A stretch of 64,000 bases of DNA from Lachnospiraceae bacterium (GTDB lineage: Bacteria > Bacillota > Clostridia > Lachnospirales > Lachnospiraceae), in NCBI GenBank assembly GCA_017500935.1, contig JAFVXW010000020.1, positions 25,998 to 89,997 on the forward strand, in the 5' to 3' direction. Position numbers and translations under genes: made by a program. Shown here piece by piece: positions 7,933-15,749 of this stretch. Position 1 is the stretch's first letter. Each line of letters starts with the position of its first letter. Under the pieces are notes generated by a model. It was not told where the DNA came from and made no database searches. It was given only the letters and a program-made list of their open reading frames with translations.

Positions 7933-8453
7933 ATAAAGCATGTTCCAACATCACTCTGATCATCGGCGAAAACAGCAGCGGCAAAAGCCTTTTTGCAGAA
8001 AATCTCACCGTTGAACTTAGCCCCGAAAGCAATGCCAGCCGCATTTATCTGGCCACCATGGTTCCCCAGACAAAAGAAAATGACCTACGCATCGAAAAAC
8101 ACCGCATCCAGCGCCAGAACAAAGGCTTTGTCACCATTGAAAAGGACTGGAATATTGACCGGATTGAAGTCTCAAAAGATTCTGTTGTCCTTTTGGAAGA
8201 CATCTCCAACCTGCTGGCAAACGGCATTTTTATCCATCATCAGACGGTATCTGATGCTTTTGCACAGATCACGGCACTTGCCGCCAAATGCCGTCACCTG
8301 ATCGCAGTCAACATCGCCGGTCTTTGCGCAGACGGCTATGATGAAGAAACCGCCTCCTATATCAACGGCATCAATGCCCTAAATGACCGCATCGGTGCCG
8401 TTGCAGACACTGTATACCGAATGCAGAATGGAAAGGCTATTCTGCAAAAATAA
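7923..8453 (+). CDS. cobU: adenosylcobinamide kinase / guanylyltransferase-type protein
   Basis: CobU phosphorylates adenosylcobinamide and transfers GMP to it, giving adenosylcobinamide-GDP for CobS. The 176-residue product has a P-loop GENSSGKS at residues about 15-22, ATMVPQ, and EKHRIQRQNKGFVTIEKDW (about 57-75), which corresponds to the His-Arg region that carries the guanylyl intermediate. VVLLEDISNLLAN matches the Walker B-like segment. It is translationally coupled to cobT by a 10-nt overlap. cobS and cobC are not in the window. The protein is somewhat diverged from enterobacterial CobU, so bifunctionality is assumed from family. Confidence 0.88.
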   Translation: MEINKACSNITLIIGENSSGKSLFAENLTVELSPESNASRIYLATMVPQTKENDLRIEKHRIQRQNKGFVTIEKDWNIDRIEVSKDSVVLLEDISNLLANGIFIHHQTVSDAFAQITALAAKCRHLIAVNIAGLCADGYDEETASYINGINALNDRIGAVADTVYRMQNGKAILQK

Positions 8454-8465
8454 TAGATAAACGTC

Positions 8466-8505
8466 CAAAAGCTCTCCCTGACAGAAATCATGGAGAGCTT
8501 TTCTA
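8466..8505. terminator. bidirectional terminator between cobU and the TIM-barrel gene
   Basis: AAAGCTCTCC and GGAGAGCTTTT pair around a 13-nt loop with a T run, between convergent genes. Confidence 0.75.
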
Positions 8506-8520
8506 TGTCTGTTCTTATTA

Positions 8521-9282
8521 TCATGCATCTACTTTAATAAATATCTGGTCAAGCATCCACCGTACGGATGGAGCAGCCTCGATCAGTTCCAACGTATATG
8601 TGGCATCCGGGCATAATCTGTCAGCCTGTTCAAAAAATGCCTTCATCGGTATCGTGCCGCAGTCCAGCGCACTGTGGGAATCCCTGCTTGTGTCATTATT
8701 ATGTACATGAAAATGACTGATCCAGGGCGCACAGCAGTCGATCCACTCAGATACCGGAATTTTGGAATAGGCATTCACATGCCCGATATCCAGACAGATC
8801 CGGAAATTCGGATGATTCACACTGCTCACAATATCTGCAAGCATCTGCGGTTCTTCCTCAAACACATTCTCCAAAACGATCTCCACACCGGGATCTTCTT
8901 TGAAATAATCCTTCCAGAACAAAATAGACTGTTCAATAAACCACACCGGATAATACAAACGTTCATAATAACCGCTGTGGAAAATCACTTTTTTTGCCCC
9001 GTACTCTTTTGCCAGTGCGATTGCCTGTCTGTAACGCTCTGCCGCCAGCGCACGCACTTTTCTGTCAATGGCACAGGGAAATAACTCATTAAAAGGCCCG
9101 TGCAGCACACAGCTCTCAATTCCATCCAAAGTCTTGCGCACCACCGGATCTGTCTCTTCAAATTCATCGTCCATATTCCAGGCAGTGCAATACTCTGCGA
9201 TTTCAATGCCAAACCCTGCTTCCAAGGCAATTACGCGTGAATTTTCATCAATCGTGGAAATATAAAACTGTTCTTTTTTCAT
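8521..9282 (-). CDS. AP-endonuclease-2-family TIM-barrel protein, candidate cobamide-remodelling enzyme
   Basis: 253 residues from ATG 9282 (CAGGAGAG upstream; the ATG at 9288 is less well placed). The sequence fits the PF01261 xylose-isomerase-like TIM barrel: LHGPFNELFP (residues about 60-70), KVIFHSGYY, EIVLENVFEEEP, RICLDIGHVNAYS, ISHFHVHNND and TLELIEAAP supply the usual His/Glu/Asp metal ligands. The family covers sugar isomerases, endonuclease IV and CbiR, an enzyme described in Akkermansia that opens cobamides for re-loading with another base. Convergence with cobTU makes a CbiR-type role attractive, but family membership alone cannot decide it; a sugar-phosphate isomerase remains possible. 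Confidence 0.75.
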   Translation of the reverse strand: MKKEQFYISTIDENSRVIALEAGFGIEIAEYCTAWNMDDEFEETDPVVRKTLDGIESCVLHGPFNELFPCAIDRKVRALAAERYRQAIALAKEYGAKKVIFHSGYYERLYYPVWFIEQSILFWKDYFKEDPGVEIVLENVFEEEPQMLADIVSSVNHPNFRICLDIGHVNAYSKIPVSEWIDCCAPWISHFHVHNNDTSRDSHSALDCGTIPMKAFFEQADRLCPDATYTLELIEAAPSVRWMLDQIFIKVDA

Positions 9283-9387
9283 GTGCACTCTCCTGCTTTT
9301 TATGTTTTATTATTGCGTCAAAGTAATCTGCTGCTTAGTTACAGGGATTTTAACATACTTTTTTGTGTTTTTCAAAAGGTTTGTTTT

Positions 9388-9507
9388 CTGCTTTTCGTTC
9401 TCGCTTGGGGATGTCTGGGGTATCTTTTGAGCTTTTTTTCTTCTTTGAGATACTCTTCTGGTATCTTTTCTGCTTTCATTCTCCTTTGAAATACTCTGGG
9501 TATCTTA
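9388..9507. repeat. three degenerate tandem repeats, period 41
   Basis: Units at 9388-9428, 9429-9469 and 9470-9507 share a pyrimidine-rich first half (CTGCTTT-like) and a second half TTTGAGATACTC-TCTGGTATCTT. Each second half can fold as a GATAC/GTATC hairpin. They occupy most of the 367-nt gap between the TIM-barrel gene and Uma2; no gene is seen there. Confidence 0.6.
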
Positions 9508-9590
9508 AACATGAAAAAAGCTTGTTGAGATACCGGACACTAAAAACAAACCGCACCAAAAGCGAACAAACGCAAATTATTCATGTTGAG

Positions 9591-9619
9591 TTGAAACAAT
9601 TATTTGTTTCGGTTATAAT
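9591..9619 (+). promoter_or_regulatory. sigma-A-like promoter with internal operator-like palindrome
   Basis: TTGAAA (9591-9596), a 17-nt spacer and TATAAT (9614-9619) lie 30 nt before the Uma2 start. Between the boxes GAAACAA and TTTGTTTC form an inverted repeat (9593-9610) well placed for a repressor. Confidence 0.65.
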
Positions 9620-9649
9620 AAAGTATAAGTTAACGGAAGGAGGAAGATT

Positions 9650-10195
9650 ATGCCGTTACCTCAAAAGACATATTATACAATCGATGATATATATGCTTTA
9701 CCTGAAGGCCAACGAGCCGAGCTGATCGATGGCGAACTCTATATGATGGCTCCTCCAAGTACGCGCCATCAAATTATCTCCGGCTGGCTGTTTAACCAGA
9801 TTTACAATTTCATTCAGAATAATCAGGGCAAATGCAGTGTATTTAACGCTCCATTCGCAGTCTACCTTACCGCCGATGACGAAAAATACTTTGAACCCGA
9901 TATTGCTGTTATCTGTGATCCGGATAAAATAGACGACAAAGGCTGTCAGGGTGCCCCTGACTGGATCATTGAAATCGTCTCTCCTGCCAGCAGAACCATG
10001 GATTACTATATCAAACTCTCTGAATATAAAAAAGCCGGTGTCAAAGAATACTGGATTGTCGATCCGACCAAAAAGTTCATCATGGTATATAATCTGCGTG
10101 ACGAAGAACCGCCGATCATTTATCCTTTTTCTGCCAAAATCACGCCGCTGCTTTATCAGAATCTGGAAATTGATTTTTCGAAATTGAATATTTAA
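9650..10195 (+). CDS. Uma2-family (DUF820) endonuclease-like protein
   Basis: 181 residues from ATG 9650, with AAGGAGG just upstream. The order YTIDDIYALPEGQRAELIDGELYMM, PSTRHQ, YFEPDIAVICDP (residues about 83-94), PDWIIEIVSPASR (about 103-115) and YKKAGVKEYWIVDP is typical of Uma2 proteins, which have a PD-(D/E)XK nuclease fold: the Asp in EPDIAV and the Glu in WIIEIVSP are the likely catalytic pair. The biological role is unknown; many genomes carry several copies. It has its own promoter with an operator-like palindrome and its own terminator. Confidence 0.9.
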   Translation: MPLPQKTYYTIDDIYALPEGQRAELIDGELYMMAPPSTRHQIISGWLFNQIYNFIQNNQGKCSVFNAPFAVYLTADDEKYFEPDIAVICDPDKIDDKGCQGAPDWIIEIVSPASRTMDYYIKLSEYKKAGVKEYWIVDPTKKFIMVYNLRDEEPPIIYPFSAKITPLLYQNLEIDFSKLNI

Positions 10196-10198
10196 CAT

Positions 10199-10242
10199 TA
10201 AAAATAATGACCCAGACCATTCTTGTCTGAGTCATTATTTTT
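10199..10242. terminator. terminator after Uma2 gene
   Basis: AAAAATAATGAC-CAGAC pairs with GTCTG-GTCATTATTTTT around a short loop; A and T flanks allow termination on both strands. Confidence 0.8.
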
Positions 10243-10271
10243 AATGCAGGAGATGGAGCGAGTTCCCATCT

Positions 10272-10802
10272 TCAATGCCAATACTCATTTTTATCATGAA
10301 ATATCGCCCAAAAATCATTTGTCAATTCCTTTAAAAAATCCAAATTTAGATAATACCTTTTTTCTAAAAAATTCAATGTTTGATATGCATTATCAACATC
10401 CGATTGTGTTATTTCCCTATTTTCAAAAGCTCTGAGCAATTCATCTTCATCCAAGACTATTTTTTGCCCATTAGGTGTTATAACCATATCCAAATATAAA
10501 TCATCTTCAAATGGAATTCCATTATCAACACCTACCTTTTTGGCTATGTCAAAATACCATTCAACCAATTTATTATCAGCATCAAACATTATTGTAATGG
10601 CATAATTTGCATTATCAGGATAGACTTCTATCCATTCATATTTTTCATCCTGAATACATACATTATCTATTCCATTATTAACAATGAGAGGTTTCTCTAA
10701 ACCTTTTATTTTTATATTACATACATATCCCGAAAAACTGGCTTTTTCTATTCTTTTCTGCATATAATCACCACTTACAGAGTTTGCATATCTATAGCTC
10801 AT
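10272..10802 (-). CDS. DUF402 domain protein
   Basis: 176 residues from ATG 10802, with AAGGAGATGTAAC upstream. The middle resembles DUF402, the fold of FomD-like and Ntdp nucleotide phosphatases: WIEVYPDNANYAITIMFDADNKLVEWYFDI (residues about 57-86), then DDLYLDMVITPNG and LDEDELLRAFE, with acidic residues that bind metal in the family. The substrate cannot be predicted. The gene is clearly richer in A and T than its neighbours and lies between a nuclease-like gene and a tRNA gene, which suggests horizontal transfer. Confidence 0.8.
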   Translation of the reverse strand: MSYRYANSVSGDYMQKRIEKASFSGYVCNIKIKGLEKPLIVNNGIDNVCIQDEKYEWIEVYPDNANYAITIMFDADNKLVEWYFDIAKKVGVDNGIPFEDDLYLDMVITPNGQKIVLDEDELLRAFENREITQSDVDNAYQTLNFLEKRYYLNLDFLKELTNDFWAIFHDKNEYWH

Positions 10803-10896
10803 ATGTTACATCTCCTTCTTACATTATTATAATCTATCAAACACATTTTTTATATGCCAAGTTTTCCTTTTATGAATGCAAGCAGCTACTGGCCCT

Positions 10897-10943
10897 GTAA
10901 AACAAAAAACGCCAAATCCACGTAACACGTAAATTCAGCGTTC
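10897..10943 (-). terminator. terminator downstream of tRNA-Leu
   Basis: On the minus strand AACGC-(A/T)-ACGTG / TACGT-GCGTT forms an interrupted hairpin followed by six T, directly after the tRNA 3' end. Confidence 0.6.
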
Positions 10944-10948
10944 TTTCC

Positions 10949-11031
10949 TGCCGGCAGTGGGACTTGAACCCACACGATGTTGCCATCAACAGATTTTGAG
11001 TCTGCCTCGTCTGCCATTCCGACATGCCGGC
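10949..11031 (-). tRNA. tRNA-Leu (anticodon CAA)
   Basis: On the minus strand GCCGGCA at the 5' end pairs with TGCCGGC plus discriminator A at the 3' end. The anticodon loop CTCAAAA gives CAA (reads UUG). A long variable arm (TTGATGGCAACATC) and GTTCAAGTC T-loop confirm a class II tRNA-Leu. CCA is not encoded. Confidence 0.96.
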
Positions 11032-11059
11032 CTATATTTATTCCTACTAGGACTATAAA

Positions 11060-11105
11060 ATCCAACAGCCGAGTATTATAATAACATACCCGGCTGTTGA
11101 TTGCA
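11060..11105 (-). terminator. probable terminator after the DUF1540 gene
   Basis: CAACAGCCG-GTAT and ATAC-CGGCTGTTG form a stable hairpin around an AT loop, but the following T run is short (GGATTTTA). The loop TTATTATAATA could also hold a -10 box for the tRNA gene. Confidence 0.5.
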
Positions 11106-11133
11106 AGTATTTTTTTACCCGAAAGCAGTTCTT

Positions 11134-11460
11134 TTATCTCGCTTCCATACGTTCCTTAAAGGTTGCGCAGGCGGTTTCCTTACAGTCGTTTGCGCCATTG
11201 CCCTTGATGTCCACGTGATCTGCGTGACATTTGTAGTTGGTGTTGTACATGCATCTGACTGCTTCACAGTCAATGCTGATGGTACGGCTGGGATGTTCGG
11301 TTGCATTCTTTACAGAAGCATCCCCCTGCTTTCTGAAGCTTTCGCAGCAGGTTTCCTTGCTGTCACCGGCATGGGTGCCGCCAACCATGATATCACCTTT
11401 GCTGCATAAGTGTTCTTTGTTATAGGTACAGTTTTCTACGCCGCATTTTAAATTTGCCAT
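11134..11460 (-). CDS. DUF1540 protein with two cysteine-rich modules
   Basis: 108 residues from ATG 11460, with AAAGGAGGC upstream; the longer frame to 11559 is not supported. Two similar modules are visible: CGVENCTYNKEHLCSKGDIMVGG...ETCCESF (residues about 5-45) and CEAVRCMYNTNYKCHADHVDIKG...TACATF (about 63-103). Each has four cysteines with C-x(4-5)-C-x(6-7)-C spacing, the DUF1540 pattern, thought to bind metal. Such small proteins are common in Clostridia, some expressed in sporulation, but the function is unknown. Confidence 0.88.
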   Translation of the reverse strand: MANLKCGVENCTYNKEHLCSKGDIMVGGTHAGDSKETCCESFRKQGDASVKNATEHPSRTISIDCEAVRCMYNTNYKCHADHVDIKGNGANDCKETACATFKERMEAR

Positions 11461-11530
11461 AAAAGCCTCCTTTTTTAAACGCTCATTGATCGAGCTCTTA
11501 CAGCAATAGTCTGTGCGGTTTTCAAAAAAA

Positions 11531-11562
11531 TATGCGGCAGTCTTTAAAAACTGCCGCACAAT
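11531..11562 (-). terminator. thrS terminator
   Basis: On the minus strand TGCGGCAGT pairs with ACTGCCGCA around TTTTAAAG and is followed by TATTTTTTT. Confidence 0.85.
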
Positions 11563-11579
11563 TTTGATACATTTTTTAA

Positions 11580-13538
11580 TTATTTTTCAGCAACAACTTC
11601 TTCTTTGCGGATTTCTTTGGTTCTGATTTCCTTGCAGATTGCATTTACGAAATCATCCAGAGCCTTCACGCCTTCATCACCTGCAAAACGGCTTCTTACT
11701 GCAACGGTTCTGTCAGCTTCTTCCTGTGCACCAACTACAAGCATGTAAGGAAGCTTGTCAAGACGTGCTGCACGGATCTTGTAGCCGATCTTTTCGGAAC
11801 GGTTATCAACAGTTGCCAGCACACCGTTGTTCTTTAATTCTTCGCATACGCTGTTTGCGTAGTCGATATATTTCTCGGAAATAGGAAGGATACGAACCTG
11901 TTCAGGACACAGCCATGTAGGGAATTTACCTTCGTATTTTTCGATCAGCCAAGCCAGAGTTCTTTCATAGCAGCCCATGGAAGTTCTGTGAATGATGTAA
12001 GGACGAACCTTATCACCGTTCTGATCGATATAAGTCATGTCAAAACGTTCTGCCAGGAACATATCCAGCTGAATGGTGATCATGGTATCTTCCTTGCCGT
12101 ATACGTTCTTAGCCTGAATGTCGAGCTTAGGACCGTAGAATGCTGCTTCGCCTTCTTCTTCGGTAAATTCGATGTCGTTGGCACGAAGCATCTGACGCAT
12201 CATTTCTTCGACTTCCATCCACTGTTCCAGAGTGCCCAGATATTTGCCCATGTTGTTGGGATCGCACTTGGAAAGACGGTAGGTTACATCACCTTCCAGA
12301 CCCAGAGTGGTCAGGCAGTATTTTGCCAGATTTACACAGCCATGGAATTCTTCTTCCACCTGATCGGGTCTGATCACCAGATGTCCTTCGGAAATGGTGA
12401 ACTGACGTACACGGGTAAGACCGTGCATTTCGCCGGAATCTTCATTTCTGAAAAGTGTGGAGGTTTCACCGTATCTTAAAGGCAGATCTCTGTAAGATTT
12501 CTGGCTCTGTTTGTATACATAATACTGGAAAGGACAGGTCATGGGACGAAGTGCAAATACTTCATCATCGGTTTCTTCATCGCCCAGAACGAACATGCCT
12601 TCTTTGTAATGTCCCCAGTGGTCAGAGATCACATACAGATCCTTCTTTGCCATCATGGGAGTCTTGGTGCGGACATAGCCGCGTCTTTCTTCTTCGTCTT
12701 CGATCCATCTCTGCATGGTCTGGATCATCTTTGCGCCCTTGGGCATCAGCAGGGGCAGACCCTGACCGATCACGTCAACGGTTGCAAACAGTTCCATTTC
12801 GCGGCCCAGTTTGTTGTGGTCACGTTTCTTTACATTTTCAAGATATTCCAGATACTCAGCCAGTTCTTCCTTCTTATTGAAAGCAGTACCGTAGATTCTC
12901 TGCAGCTGTGCATTTTCGGATTTTCCTCTCCAGTATGCCATAGAGGAGGAGATCAGCTTGAATGCCTTGATACCCTTGGTGCTCATCAGGTGAGGACCTG
13001 CGCAAAGGTCAACAAATTCGCCCTGGCTGTAGAAAGAAATCTTTGCATCTTCGGGAAGGTCTCTGATCAGCTCTACCTTGTAAGGCTCACCCTTTTCTTC
13101 CATAAAAGCAATCGCTTCTTCTCTGGGAAGCTCAAAACGCTCCAGCTTCTTGCCTTCTTTGATGATCTTTTTCATCTCAGCTTCGATCTTATCCAGATCT
13201 TCTCTGGAAAAAGGCGCATGTTCAAAATCGTAGTAGTAACCGGTATCAATGCTGGGACCGATTGCCAGCTTGGCATCGGGGAATACACGCTTAACAGCTT
13301 CTGCCATTACATGGGAAGTGGTGTGGCGGATAGCAGCCAGACCTTCCCTGTCATTTGCAGTCAGAATGCTTAATTCGCAGTCTTCTTCGATAACAGTACG
13401 CAGATCTTTTACTTCGCCGTTTACCATACCGGCGCAAGCCACTCTTGCAAGACCTTCACTGATGTCCTGAGCGATTTCAAAAATGCTCATTGCCTGTGCG
13501 TATTCTTTTACAGAACCGTCTTTTAAAGTAATCTTCAT
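11580..13538 (-). CDS. thrS: threonyl-tRNA synthetase
   Basis: ThrRS charges tRNA-Thr in the cytoplasm. ATG 13538 has GGAGG 7 nt upstream and gives 652 residues; an in-frame ATG at 13550 overlaps that binding site. Domains run TGS (MKITLKDGS..., residues 1-60), the editing/SAD domain with HTTSHVMAEAVKRVFP (about 70-85), the class II core with RPMTCPFQYYVYKQ and HGLTRVRQFTISEGH, RTSMGCYERTLAWLIE (motif 3), and the anticodon-binding domain starting at VRILPISEKY. The Cys in MTCP and later His residues are the Zn ligands. It follows the Cys-rich membrane gene and is under the same T-box leader. Confidence 0.97.
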   Translation of the reverse strand: MKITLKDGSVKEYAQAMSIFEIAQDISEGLARVACAGMVNGEVKDLRTVIEEDCELSILTANDREGLAAIRHTTSHVMAEAVKRVFPDAKLAIGPSIDTGYYYDFEHAPFSREDLDKIEAEMKKIIKEGKKLERFELPREEAIAFMEEKGEPYKVELIRDLPEDAKISFYSQGEFVDLCAGPHLMSTKGIKAFKLISSSMAYWRGKSENAQLQRIYGTAFNKKEELAEYLEYLENVKKRDHNKLGREMELFATVDVIGQGLPLLMPKGAKMIQTMQRWIEDEEERRGYVRTKTPMMAKKDLYVISDHWGHYKEGMFVLGDEETDDEVFALRPMTCPFQYYVYKQSQKSYRDLPLRYGETSTLFRNEDSGEMHGLTRVRQFTISEGHLVIRPDQVEEEFHGCVNLAKYCLTTLGLEGDVTYRLSKCDPNNMGKYLGTLEQWMEVEEMMRQMLRANDIEFTEEEGEAAFYGPKLDIQAKNVYGKEDTMITIQLDMFLAERFDMTYIDQNGDKVRPYIIHRTSMGCYERTLAWLIEKYEGKFPTWLCPEQVRILPISEKYIDYANSVCEELKNNGVLATVDNRSEKIGYKIRAARLDKLPYMLVVGAQEEADRTVAVRSRFAGDEGVKALDDFVNAICKEIRTKEIRKEEVVAEK

Positions 13539-13559
13539 AATATCCTCCATTTCAGAATC

Positions 13560-13955
13560 TTATCTGATCTTAAAATAACTTTTTCTTTCTTTTTTGGCTG
13601 CTTCATCTTCCTCTTCCAGAGTCAGATCACCCTCACAGCAAAGCTCCTGATTGCCGCAGAATTCATGTTCGCCGCAGCAGCGTTCTTCATCGCAGTCTGT
13701 TTTGCAGCAAAGACCGCCTTCGCACTCACAGTCGCCGCAGCTGTCACAGTCACAGCCTTCACATTCATCGTCTGCAGCATAATTATTTCCGTTTCCACAG
13801 CCAAAATACTGTGTTTTATTCTTTCTGGGAGAAAGCAGCATACCCAGAAAAATGCCGGTAAAGAGTGCCACAAGAATACTTAATACTACATCCAGTTTTG
13901 TCATTTTGCTGTCCTCCGCCAAAACGGCGGTCAGCTCATCGAGTCTTTTCTTCAT
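13560..13955 (-). CDS. small membrane protein with cysteine-rich cytoplasmic or external tail
   Basis: 131 residues from ATG 13955 (GGAGGCAAT upstream). After a short N-terminal helix (KKRLDELTAVLAEDS) comes one membrane segment (VVLSILVALFTGIFLGMLL, residues about 25-43), then a basic PRKNK and a long tail with some 17 cysteines alternating with Asp/Glu (ECEGCDCDSCGDCEC, CCGEHEFC). No family is recognised with certainty. The tail could bind metal. It is the first gene after the thrS T-box and ends 21 nt before thrS, so it is made when threonyl-tRNA is scarce; the reason is unknown. Confidence 0.75.
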   Translation of the reverse strand: MKKRLDELTAVLAEDSKMTKLDVVLSILVALFTGIFLGMLLSPRKNKTQYFGCGNGNNYAADDECEGCDCDSCGDCECEGGLCCKTDCDEERCCGEHEFCGNQELCCEGDLTLEEEDEAAKKERKSYFKIR

Positions 13956-14061
13956 ATTGCCTCCTTGTTGTTTGAGTGTAGAATTTACAGTTCCGTGCCA
14001 AACCCGCAAGCTGACGCTTGCCCGTTCGCAGGCTTCGCCTTCCACGGATCATTGCCAACGC

Positions 14062-14385
14062 GAAAAAAATCCCATGCACTCTGTTAAAAGTGCATGGGAC
14101 GTAAATAACGCGGTTCCACCCTGCTTGCTCTGTCTTTAGGCTGACACGGATGTGCCGCCTGCACAATACAAAACAGATAAAAAAAACTGCCGGTACTGAC
14201 ACAGAACCTCTCATTATGATGATAACGGAATCACCGGACCGGATTGGGGTCACTCAGAGCAGGTCTTGGGCAATCCTCTTCGTCAGGATACTTACAGCAC
14301 AGTTTATCAAAAACCGGTATCCCTCTCTGTCACGTTCCGATTGCTTACTCGTCTCTTCAACGTGTTTTCAAATATATGTATGCAT
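14062..14385 (-). promoter_or_regulatory. T-box leader of the thrS operon
   Basis: On the minus strand the T-box core AGGGTGGAACCGCG (at 14109-14122) is followed by a strong terminator (TCCCATGCACT/AGTGCATGGGA, T7; 14062-14100). Upstream is a long Stem I whose 3' side reads GAGTGACCCC, where ACC would be a threonine specifier, fitting thrS. Upper boundary approximate. Confidence 0.9.
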
Positions 14386-14460
14386 TGTAATCCAATTTTT
14401 TGATTTTGTAAAGTTGAAATTTTTGCTTTTTTCACCAGAACAAACCAAATCCATGCTCAT

Positions 14461-15672
14461 TCAGTCTTCCAAAATACCATGCATGGGGCTGTAGCACATG
14501 GGCTCAGGACGTTCATACTTTGTTGTCAGCTCAATCCATCTGCCTTCTTTGCTGGACTTGGAGAAGCTGGTCAGAATTTCCAGCACATGCAGCTGCTGCT
14601 TATAATTTGCACGCCAGTTTCTGCCGCTGCGCACTGCCTTGCACATATCGGTCAGACCAAGGGCACGGGAATTTTCGCAGTAATCAAACATCAGCGGAAT
14701 CTGCTTATAACCTTTGTAATAGGTGATCGCATCACGTTTTTCAAGGCCCGGATCGGTTTTGGGCGCCGCCGCTGTATCTTCGGGACGAAGAAGCAGGATC
14801 GGTCCGCCAAAGGTATTGGGGTCGGGTACCACCAGGGTTCCTCTGGTTCCGTACACTTCAAAACGAGCCTGATCTTCCGGTGCATAATAAACATCAAAAC
14901 TGGTACAGATCTGTGCGATCGCACCGTTTGAAAACTGAATGCTGCCTGTCAGATGGGTATCCACGTCCACATCCACCACAGTTCCGTAATGCGGCTGGGA
15001 AGTGATGATACGCTGTGCAAAGCCTTTGCGGGTCATACCGCAGACTGCCTTTGCCTCACCCAAAAGCTGCAGCAGGGCTGTCACATAGTAAGGACCCATA
15101 TCCAGCATGGGGCCGCCGCCTCTTTTATAGAAAAATTCCGGATCCGGATGCCAGGTTTCAGGGCCATGACCGATCATGGTACATCTTGCACCGAGCACAT
15201 CTCCGATCATACCGTCATCGATCACTTTGCGGCAGGTCTGAAGTCCTGCGCCCATAAAGGTATCCGGTGCGCCGCCCAGACACAGATTCTTTTCCAGAGC
15301 CAGTTTTACCAGTTCAGCAGCTTCCTCCATATCCACTGCCAGCGGTTTTTCAGAGTAAACATGCTTGCCGTGCAAAAGAGCCTGTTTTGTCACTTCATAA
15401 TGTTCATAAGGACGGGTAATATTCAGGATCACTTCCACTTCCGGATCATTAAAAGCTTCGTACATATCTGTATACAGCTTGGGAACACGCACATCTGCGC
15501 CCTTTGCTATCTGCTCTTTTACATACTCAATGCCTTTTTGGGCTCTTTCCTCGATCAGATCGCAGACACCGCAGACTTCGACTTCCTTAAAGGTATGGAT
15601 GATATTCTGCAGATAAATTCCGCTGATCGCACCTACACCGATAAAAGCAACTTTTACCTTATTATTTAACAT
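14461..15672 (-). CDS. Gfo/Idh/MocA-family NAD(P)-dependent oxidoreductase
   Basis: 403 residues from ATG 15672 (GGAGGGCGG upstream; the frame to 15735 lacks a start signal). The N-terminal Rossmann domain has FIGVGAISG at residues about 8-16 and the family hallmark YSEKPLAVDMEEA (about 98-110), whose Lys is the usual catalytic residue. LGGAPDTFMGAG and the C-terminal GFO_IDH_MocA_C-like half follow. Members oxidise or reduce sugars or inositols. No transporter or sugar gene is adjacent, so the substrate cannot be named. Confidence 0.9.
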   Translation of the reverse strand: MLNNKVKVAFIGVGAISGIYLQNIIHTFKEVEVCGVCDLIEERAQKGIEYVKEQIAKGADVRVPKLYTDMYEAFNDPEVEVILNITRPYEHYEVTKQALLHGKHVYSEKPLAVDMEEAAELVKLALEKNLCLGGAPDTFMGAGLQTCRKVIDDGMIGDVLGARCTMIGHGPETWHPDPEFFYKRGGGPMLDMGPYYVTALLQLLGEAKAVCGMTRKGFAQRIITSQPHYGTVVDVDVDTHLTGSIQFSNGAIAQICTSFDVYYAPEDQARFEVYGTRGTLVVPDPNTFGGPILLLRPEDTAAAPKTDPGLEKRDAITYYKGYKQIPLMFDYCENSRALGLTDMCKAVRSGRNWRANYKQQLHVLEILTSFSKSSKEGRWIELTTKYERPEPMCYSPMHGILED

Positions 15673-15749
15673 AACCGCCCTCCGCTTATCAGGTATCGTA
15701 AAAAACAGGTCTGAACCGCACAGATTCAGACCCATTGATCATTCAAAAC

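Noticed and set aside
9388-9507. CRISPR array
   Set aside because: Repeats are degenerate, adjoin without distinct spacers, and no cas gene is present.
11988-13373. Plus-strand frames of 141-254 codons
   Set aside because: They are antisense to thrS, which has all its domains.
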